From F2B08 sp046260445 (GTDB lineage: Bacteria; Actinomycetota; Actinomycetes; Actinomycetales; Dermatophilaceae), in NCBI GenBank assembly GCA_046260445.1, contig JBHEPF010000055.1, forward strand, positions 1-18,443: DNA of 18,443 nucleotides. Direction: 5' to 3'. The notes beneath the pieces were generated by a model that did no database searches, was not told the DNA's origin, and saw nothing but the letters and a program-made list of their open reading frames with translations. Below are positions 13,790 to 18,443 of this stretch, in pieces. Numbering within the stretch: the first letter of the stretch is position 1; each line of letters begins with the position of its first letter. Both the position numbers and the translations under genes were made by a program.

Positions 13790-15307
13790 TCAGACGCCGA
13801 GGAGGGCGCGGACCGAGTCGATGCCGAAGTAGATGACGAAGAGCACCGAGATGACCCACATGAGCGGGTGGACCGCCCGGAACTTGCCGCGCGCGACCTT
13901 GATGACGACGTAGGCGATGAAGCCTGCGCCGATACCCGCGGTGATGGAGTAGGTGAACGGCATGAGGACGATGGTGAGGAAGGCCGGAAGGGCGATCTCG
14001 AGGTCGTCCCACTCGATGTCCTTGACCTGCTGCATCATGAGGAAGCCGACGAGGACGAGCGCGGGGACGGCCGCCTCGCTCGGGATGATCCGCACGATGG
14101 GCGCGAAGACCATCGACAGCAGGAAGAGCGCGCCCGTGACGACCGCGGCGAGGCCGGTCCGGGCGCCCTCGCCGACACCGGAGGCGGACTCGATGTAGGA
14201 CGTGTTCGACGAGACCGCGGCCGCGCCGCCGGCCGCCGCGGCGAGCGAGTCGACGATGAGGATCTTGTCGGTCCGCGGCGGGGTGCCGTTCTCGTCGAGC
14301 AGGCCGGCCTCGGCGCCGATCGCCGTCATCGTGCCCATGGTGTCGAAGAAGTCGGCGAGCATGAGCGTGAAGATGAGGAGGACGGCCGCGATGAAACCGA
14401 CGTTGCGGAACGAGCCGAGCAGGCTGAACTGGCCGAGCGTCGTGAGGGTCGGGACACCGAGGACGGCGTCCGGCAGCTGGGGAACGTTGAGGTTCCACCC
14501 CGTGGGGTTCACGGTGTCCCCCGAGACCTGGGGGCCGATCTTGGCGACCGCCTCGACGATGATCGCGAGCACCGTCGTCACGACGATGGCGATGAGGATC
14601 GACCCCTTGACCTTGCGCACCCAGAGGATGACGAGCAGGACGAGGCCGAGGACGAAGACGAACGTCGGCCAGCCGTTGACGAACCCGTCGGTGCCCAGCT
14701 GGACCGGAACCGGACCCTCGGGCGTGCGGCGGACGAACCCGGCGTCGACGAACCCGATGAGCGCGATGAACAGCCCGATCCCGACCGAGATCGCGACCTT
14801 GAGCTGGGTCGGCACGGCGCGGAAGACGGCCTGCCGGAAGCCGGTGAGCACGAGGACGAGGATGATGAGGCCCTCGAGCACGACCAGGCCCATCGCGTCC
14901 GCCCAGGTCATCTGCGAGGCGATCGCGTATGCGACGAACGCGTTGAGCCCGAGCCCGGCGGCCAGGGCGAGGGGATAGTTCGCGACGACGCCCATCATGA
15001 TCGACATCACGCCGGCGACGAGGGCCGTGCCGGCCGCGATCGCGGGCAGGTTGGACCCGTCACCCGGGCCGCCGCCGAGGAAGTCGCCCTGCGCGTCGGG
15101 CGCGAAGCCGAGGATGAGCGGGTTGAGCACGATGATGTAGGCCATCGTGAAGAACGTGACGACGCCGCCGCGGATCTCGCGCGCCACGGTCGAGCCGCGG
15201 GCGCTGATCTCGAAGAAGCGGTCGATCGAGGACCCGGCCGGCCCCGAGTCGGTTGCGGGGTGGGGCGATGTCCGTGAGGACTTCGAGGACGGCGATGACG
15301 GCGACAT
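13790..15307 (-). CDS. AzgA-type purine (adenine/guanine/hypoxanthine) permease, NCS2-related
   Basis: A 505-residue proton-coupled nucleobase importer in the cytoplasmic membrane. After a Ser/Pro-rich N terminus (1-27) comes IDRFFEISARGSTVAREIRG, a typical AzgA/PbuG start. Then come GGVVTFFTMAYIIVLNP (47-63), AGLGLNAFVAYA (117-128), DFFDTMGTMTAIGAEAGLLD (319-338) and SNTSYIESASGVGEGART (367-384), the last two being family signature segments in the transport core. About 12-14 hydrophobic spans are visible. ATG 15307 is preferred over the upstream in-frame ATG at 15385, because the latter would add non-conserved residues and a TANNNT element fits a leaderless start at 15307. No purine riboswitch can fit if that is right. 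It is divergent from the DUF2530 gene. Confidence 0.9.
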   Translation of the reverse strand: MSPSSPSSKSSRTSPHPATDSGPAGSSIDRFFEISARGSTVAREIRGGVVTFFTMAYIIVLNPLILGFAPDAQGDFLGGGPGDGSNLPAIAAGTALVAGVMSIMMGVVANYPLALAAGLGLNAFVAYAIASQMTWADAMGLVVLEGLIILVLVLTGFRQAVFRAVPTQLKVAISVGIGLFIALIGFVDAGFVRRTPEGPVPVQLGTDGFVNGWPTFVFVLGLVLLVILWVRKVKGSILIAIVVTTVLAIIVEAVAKIGPQVSGDTVNPTGWNLNVPQLPDAVLGVPTLTTLGQFSLLGSFRNVGFIAAVLLIFTLMLADFFDTMGTMTAIGAEAGLLDENGTPPRTDKILIVDSLAAAAGGAAAVSSNTSYIESASGVGEGARTGLAAVVTGALFLLSMVFAPIVRIIPSEAAVPALVLVGFLMMQQVKDIEWDDLEIALPAFLTIVLMPFTYSITAGIGAGFIAYVVIKVARGKFRAVHPLMWVISVLFVIYFGIDSVRALLGV

Positions 15308-15314
15308 GGCGCAC

Positions 15315-15320
15315 ACACTA
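15315..15320 (-). promoter_or_regulatory. Candidate -10 element for leaderless permease mRNA
   Basis: TAGTGT on the minus strand is followed by 7 nt and the ATG at 15307, the same spacing as at the photolyase gene. No Shine-Dalgarno sequence precedes this ATG. No strong -35 is seen. Confidence 0.4.
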
Positions 15321-15398
15321 GGGCGTCCGGGACCACGCTCGTGACACCGGTCCACGACTTCGCCGAGGGCACGATGTGAGGCCACCGCCGGGGGAACC

Positions 15399-15404
15399 TA
15401 GAGT
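15399..15404 (+). promoter_or_regulatory. Candidate -10 element for the DUF2530 gene
   Basis: TAGAGT is followed by 6 nt and the ATG at 15411, again fitting a leaderless or near-leaderless transcript. The 103-bp divergent gap 15308-15410 shows nothing else recognisable. Confidence 0.35.
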
Positions 15405-15410
15405 AGGCGT

Positions 15411-15683
15411 ATGCGCGAGGACCCTGCCCCGCCCTCCGGGACCTCCCCGGAGAGCGACGTGCACGATCCGCAGTACCCCGCGCTCCCCGTGAAGACGGCC
15501 ACCGTCATCAAGATCGGGATGCTGGTCTGGGCGGTCGTGCTCGTGGTCACGCTCGCCGTGCCCGAGCTGCGCACCGGTGAGCGCGGCTGGTGGCCGTGGA
15601 CCGCCGTGGCCGGGCTCATCCTCGGCATCATCGGGTACCTGTACGTGCGCCGCGGCCGCGGCAACGCCGCCGGGGTGGAGTGA
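15411..15683 (+). CDS. DUF2530 small membrane protein
   Basis: A 90-residue protein with a hydrophilic, Pro-rich N terminus (1-27) and two membrane spans (about 30-50 and 60-80) joined by a short loop ELRTGERGWWPW. It ends with a basic VRRGRG tail. The pattern and position beside the DUF3027 gene match actinobacterial DUF2530 proteins (compare Rv0882 beside Rv0883c, from memory). No function is established. ATG 15411 has AGG only 3 nt upstream, and a leaderless start is more likely. Its stop lies 3 bp from the convergent DUF3027 stop. Confidence 0.82.
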   Translation: MREDPAPPSGTSPESDVHDPQYPALPVKTATVIKIGMLVWAVVLVVTLAVPELRTGERGWWPWTAVAGLILGIIGYLYVRRGRGNAAGVE

Positions 15684-15686
15684 CCC

Positions 15687-16427
15687 TCAGCGGACGATGT
15701 CGAGGCGGCTGTCGTCGACGATCGGGGTGCCCATGGGCTCAGGCCTCGGCGCCGGGGCGTCGGTCTCGGAGTGGGCGCCGCAGCCGTGGTCGAGCGTGAC
15801 CGCCCGCCCGTCGCTCGGGGACCACTCGTTGGCACACACGCCGAACACCGCACGCAGGGCGCCGGCCATCGGCACGAAGTAGCCGCACGAGCGACACTTG
15901 GCCGGAGACTTCACGGCGATGTCGGACTCGGGGCCGCCGACGCCCTCGACCCAGCGCGTCGCTGCGGCCTCGCGCCCGTCCGGGGAGAGCACCCGGACCC
16001 GACCGAGGCCGAGCTCGAAGAGGGCCACCTGGTCGGCCTCCTCGTCGCCGGTCGCCTCGAAGCCGAACATGAGATGGGGGTCCTCCTCGACCTTGGGCAG
16101 CACGTCACCCGGGCCGATGTCGCCCGGAGCGAGCCGCTCCGAGTAGGGAACCCACGACGGAGAGAGCAGCGCCCCCGGGCCGGGGACCAGCGTGGTCTCA
16201 CAGACCGTCGCGACCTTGCCCCGGGGCACCCGTGCGACGGAGACGGCCCACGCCCAGCCCGGGTACCCGGCTGCCGTGCACACGAAGAAGTGGGTCCCGA
16301 GGCGCTCTGCGTCCTGGGTCATCCCGATGTGGTCACCGACCGTGTCCGGCTCGGCGATCGCAACGGCAGCGGCCCGGGCGGCGTCGGCAGCCTCGAGGAG
16401 GATCTTGTCGGTCTTGGGCTCGGGCAC
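15687..16427 (-). CDS. DUF3027 protein with C-terminal zinc-binding cysteines
   Basis: A 246-residue soluble protein of actinobacterial family DUF3027; function unknown. Typical segments are VGDHIGMTQDAERLGTHFF (30-48), GYPGWAWAVSVARVPR (54-69) and PSWVPYSERLAPGDIGPGD (90-108). Cys178-x2-Cys181, Cys198 and Cys216, within KCRSCGYFVP ... FGVCANEWSPSDGR ... DHGCGAHSE, look like a zinc site. Start is GTG 16427, 5 nt after the cspB stop, so the two are almost certainly co-transcribed and perhaps coupled. That pairing with a cold-shock RNA-binding protein hints at a role in translation or RNA metabolism, but this is inference. Confidence 0.87.
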   Translation of the reverse strand: MPEPKTDKILLEAADAARAAAVAIAEPDTVGDHIGMTQDAERLGTHFFVCTAAGYPGWAWAVSVARVPRGKVATVCETTLVPGPGALLSPSWVPYSERLAPGDIGPGDVLPKVEEDPHLMFGFEATGDEEADQVALFELGLGRVRVLSPDGREAAATRWVEGVGGPESDIAVKSPAKCRSCGYFVPMAGALRAVFGVCANEWSPSDGRAVTLDHGCGAHSETDAPAPRPEPMGTPIVDDSRLDIVR

Positions 16428-16432
16428 GCAGC

Positions 16433-16828
16433 TCAGCTCTCGATCTCGCTGGCGATGACGCGCAGCACCTGAGCGACCTTGTTGCCATGGTCCTTGTCGG
16501 GGTAGTGCCCGCGCCGCAGGGAGGTGGAGACGTTGTCGAGCAGCTGCATGACATCCTCGACGATGACGACCATCTCCTCGGCCGGCTTGCGGTCTCGGGC
16601 CTTGCGGGCAGCGGCGACACTGGGAGCCGGGTCGAGCAGGTGCACCGCCAGGGCCTGCGCTCCGCGACGACCCTCCGCGACCGAGAACTCGATGCGCTGG
16701 CCGCCCTTCAGCGCCGTGACGCCGTCGGGCAACGCACTCGACGGGACGAAGATGTCGCCGCCCTCATCGCTGCTGACGAAACCGAACCCCTTGTCGGAGT
16801 CGAAGAACTTGACCTTGCCGGTGGGCAC
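16433..16828 (-). CDS. cspB: CspB-like cold-shock domain protein with C-terminal extension
   Basis: Nucleic-acid chaperone, 131 residues. The N-terminal cold-shock domain (1-66) starts MPTGKVKFFDSDKGFGFVSS, with RNP1 KGFGFV (13-18) and RNP2 DIFVPS (25-30). The extra 65 residues form the helical tail known from mycobacterial CspB (about 135 residues), and are absent in the usual 67-residue Csp. GTG 16828 is chosen because AGAGG lies 8 nt upstream and the domain then starts at residue 1; the frame remains open to 16897. TAGACT at 16903-16908 on the minus strand is a possible -10, giving a leader of about 68 nt. The DUF3027 gene follows 5 nt after its stop. Confidence 0.92.
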   Translation of the reverse strand: MPTGKVKFFDSDKGFGFVSSDEGGDIFVPSSALPDGVTALKGGQRIEFSVAEGRRGAQALAVHLLDPAPSVAAARKARDRKPAEEMVVIVEDVMQLLDNVSTSLRRGHYPDKDHGNKVAQVLRVIASEIES

Positions 16829-16924
16829 GTGACTGACCTCTGTGAATGGGGAACGTCTCAGGGATGGAGGCGCCGGGCGCATTGGGCTTCCCGGCACCGC
16901 TCAGTCTACGGCGAACACGGGTAT

Positions 16925-16949
16925 GCGGTCGCCGGAATTGCGGTCGCCG
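16925..16949. repeat. Direct repeat between cspB and the helicase-associated gene
   Basis: GCGGTCGCCG occurs at 16925-16934 and 16940-16949 with GAATT between (15-bp period). It lies just upstream of the likely cspB -10 and 37 bp from the divergent ATG, so it could serve either gene. Short GC-rich repeats can occur by chance at this base composition. Confidence 0.35.
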
Positions 16950-16970
16950 ACACCGCACGAGGTGAGCACG

Positions 16971-16989
16971 GCATACGGTGTGTGTATGC
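16971..16989. promoter_or_regulatory. Dyad covering the start codon of the helicase-associated gene
   Basis: GCATAC-N7-GTATGC, with the ATG at 16986-16988 inside the right arm. A third GTATGC lies at 16921-16926. It may be an operator, or an RNA hairpin over the start if the transcript has a leader. No known site was recognised. Confidence 0.35.
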
Positions 16990-18443
16990 AGGAGCCGGCT
17001 CGATCGTTCGCGGATGACATCCGCGCACGATCCGACAGCGACCTCGCGACGCTCCTGTTGCTCCGACCCGACCTCGCCCGCCCGGCACCGGCGGACGTGA
17101 GCGGGGTCGCCGCCCGGGCCGGCACGCTCGCGAGCACAGCGCGGGCGATCGACGCACTCGACCGCCGGCAGCTGTCCCTGCTCGAGGCGGCCGTCCTGCT
17201 CCGTCCGCCCGTCACCGTCGACGGGCTCCAGACCCTGCTCGGCGGGGTCCTCGACCCGGCCGAGCTCGAGGACGCCCTCGACGACCTCTGGCGACGGGGG
17301 CTGCTCTGGCAGGACGAGGAGGGGCCACGCCCGGTGTCGGCCGTCGTCGACACGCTCGGGCCCTACCCGGCCGGGCTGGGTCCGCCCGCAGCCGACGTCG
17401 GCGCCACCACGCTTGGCGCGGACGAGCTGAGCGGCGCCCCACCCGAGGTGCATGCCGTCCTCGGGGCCCTCACCTGGGGCCCACCCGTGGCCGAGCAGCC
17501 TGCCGCGGGTCCGCGCACCCGCACGGCCGACGCCATCCGATGGCTGGCCGAGCACGACGCACTCGGCGCGACCGAGGCCGGAGCGCTCATCGTCCCACGC
17601 GAGCTCGGCCTGTCCCTGCGTGAAGGCCGGTCCCACCGCTCCGCCGACCTGAGGTCGCCGGTGCCGGTGTCGGCAGCGGCGCCCCTCCGGGAGCAGGTCA
17701 ACGCTGCCGCCGGAAGCGCTGCCGCCGAGCTGATCGCCCACTGTGAGGAGCTGCTCGTGCTGCTCGCCGCCGACCCGGCCCCCGTCCTCAAGGGGGGCGG
17801 CCTCTCGGTGCGTGAGCTGCGCACCCTCGCACGGTCGGTCGATGTCGACCTCCCGCACGCGGCATACCTTGTCGAGCTCCTCGTCGGAGCCGAGCTGGTC
17901 GCCGACGATGGAGAGCTCGAGCCCCACTTCGTCCCCACGGCGGACTATGACGCCTGGCGCCAGGCGCCCCCGGCGCAGCAGTGGGCCCGGCTCGCATGGG
18001 CGTGGTGGACCTCGACCCGCACCTTGCACCTGCTCCCCGCCTCCGGGACCGGAACCTTGGGAGCCGAGCTCACCTGGCCACCCATCCGTGCGCTGCGGCA
18101 GGACGTCGTGCGCCAGTTCGCCGCCGCGGCGGACCGGGCCCTCACCGCCCCGGACGTGGAGGCGGCGCTCCGCTTCGCCCGGCCCCGCCGACTGCCGCGC
18201 GACCTGCGCGCCGTCGTCGACGTCACCCTGGCCGAGTCGGGTCGGCTCGGGGTGATCGGCCTGGGGTCCCTGTCGGATGCCGGCCGTCGGCTCCCGGCCG
18301 CGAACGCCGCTGACGATCTCGACAACGCGATTCATCCCCACCTGCCGACTCCGGTCGACCACGTGATCCTGCAGGGCGATCTCACCGCGGTCGCTCCCGG
18401 TCCTCTCATCGGTCCCCTCGCCGACATCATGCGGCTCTGCTCC
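16986..18443 (+). CDS. Helicase-associated winged-helix protein (XPB/Ssl2-like N-terminal type), truncated by window edge
   Basis: An open frame of 486 codons running off the right end, starting ATG 16986 (MQEPARSFADDIRARSDSDL). It is rich in short helices with winged-helix character, for example LARSVDVDLPHAAYLVELL and LDRRQLSLLEAAVLL. It ends with VDHVILQGDLTAVAPGPL, a hallmark of actinobacterial proteins annotated as helicase C-terminal/XPB-associated (compare Rv0862c, about 750 residues). Roughly 270 residues would then be missing. In relatives an XPB-type DNA helicase gene follows. The protein probably acts with that helicase in DNA repair or transcription, but this is inferred from context. 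It is divergent from cspB with a 157-bp gap. No Shine-Dalgarno sequence is visible, so the exact start is less certain. Confidence 0.82.
   Translation, partial: MQEPARSFADDIRARSDSDLATLLLLRPDLARPAPADVSGVAARAGTLASTARAIDALDRRQLSLLEAAVLLRPPVTVDGLQTLLGGVLDPAELEDALDDLWRRGLLWQDEEGPRPVSAVVDTLGPYPAGLGPPAADVGATTLGADELSGAPPEVHAVLGALTWGPPVAEQPAAGPRTRTADAIRWLAEHDALGATEAGALIVPRELGLSLREGRSHRSADLRSPVPVSAAAPLREQVNAAAGSAAAELIAHCEELLVLLAADPAPVLKGGGLSVRELRTLARSVDVDLPHAAYLVELLVGAELVADDGELEPHFVPTADYDAWRQAPPAQQWARLAWAWWTSTRTLHLLPASGTGTLGAELTWPPIRALRQDVVRQFAAAADRALTAPDVEAALRFARPRRLPRDLRAVVDVTLAESGRLGVIGLGSLSDAGRRLPAANAADDLDNAIHPHLPTPVDHVILQGDLTAVAPGPLIGPLADIMRLCS

Noticed and set aside
13868..15277. 469-codon plus-strand frame rich in Asp/Glu/Arg
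   Set aside because: Antisense shadow of the purine permease; the composition is what hydrophobic codons give when read in reverse.
15308..15410. Purine riboswitch for the permease gene
   Set aside because: The gap is only 103 bp, a -10 lies 7 nt from the start codon, and no conserved purine-aptamer loops are seen.
16764..18362. 532-codon minus-strand frame over the right end
   Set aside because: Antisense to the helicase-associated protein and it conflicts with the cspB start.

Overview
The window is about 70% GC and densely coded. It looks like chromosomal DNA of an actinomycete, most likely order Micrococcales and possibly an Intrasporangiaceae-type genome. The grounds are an IdeR/DtxR regulator, an actinobacterial-type serC, a CspB-like cold-shock protein with a C-terminal extension, DUF3027 and DUF2530 proteins, an XPB/Ssl2-type helicase-associated protein, a DUF222/HNH (13E12-type) endonuclease, many GTG starts, and several starts with no Shine-Dalgarno sequence that fit leaderless transcripts. 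From memory, relatives of cspB, the MFS and MarR genes, the DUF2530 and DUF3027 genes, serC, citA and the helicase-associated gene lie near each other in Mycobacterium tuberculosis (about Rv0862c to Rv0889c). The right two thirds is therefore probably an old conserved actinobacterial neighbourhood with insertions.

Layout, left to right. At 1-2094, an iron-dependent regulator (ideR, minus, 3' end cut off by the window) is divergent from a class I photolyase with only 18 bp between starts. At 2095-4942, a broken BASS-family transporter (minus) is followed by a two-gene operon (plus) of a short-chain dehydrogenase and a hydroxyacid-oxoacid transhydrogenase. At 4980-6871 there is a DUF222/HNH endonuclease with a good promoter in an AT-rich patch. 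At 7006-10216, pdxH (minus) is divergent from citA-serC (plus), linking PLP supply, citrate synthesis and the PLP-dependent serine pathway.

At 10221-13752 lies a minus-strand run of five genes behind a large palindromic operator: MarR regulator, MFS exporter, a 27-residue single-span membrane microprotein, a zinc-ribbon/transmembrane/extracellular protein, and a membrane-anchored penicillin-recognising-fold serine hydrolase. The first four overlap stop-to-start (ATGA, ATGA, TAATG), which argues for tight translational coupling and makes the microprotein credible. This is the least described part of the window.

At 13790-15307 there is an AzgA-type purine permease (minus), divergent from a DUF2530 membrane protein (plus). 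At 15687-16828 a cspB-DUF3027 operon runs on the minus strand. From 16986 to the right edge runs the helicase-associated protein (plus), truncated by the window.

No tRNA, rRNA, CRISPR array, insertion sequence or prophage gene was seen. No gene-free stretch exceeds about 210 bp; the longest are 6798-7005 and 7696-7903. There is no clear evidence of a wholly new defence or mobile system. The best leads are the coupled MarR/MFS/microprotein/zinc-ribbon/hydrolase operon and the transporter destroyed by an internal deletion.
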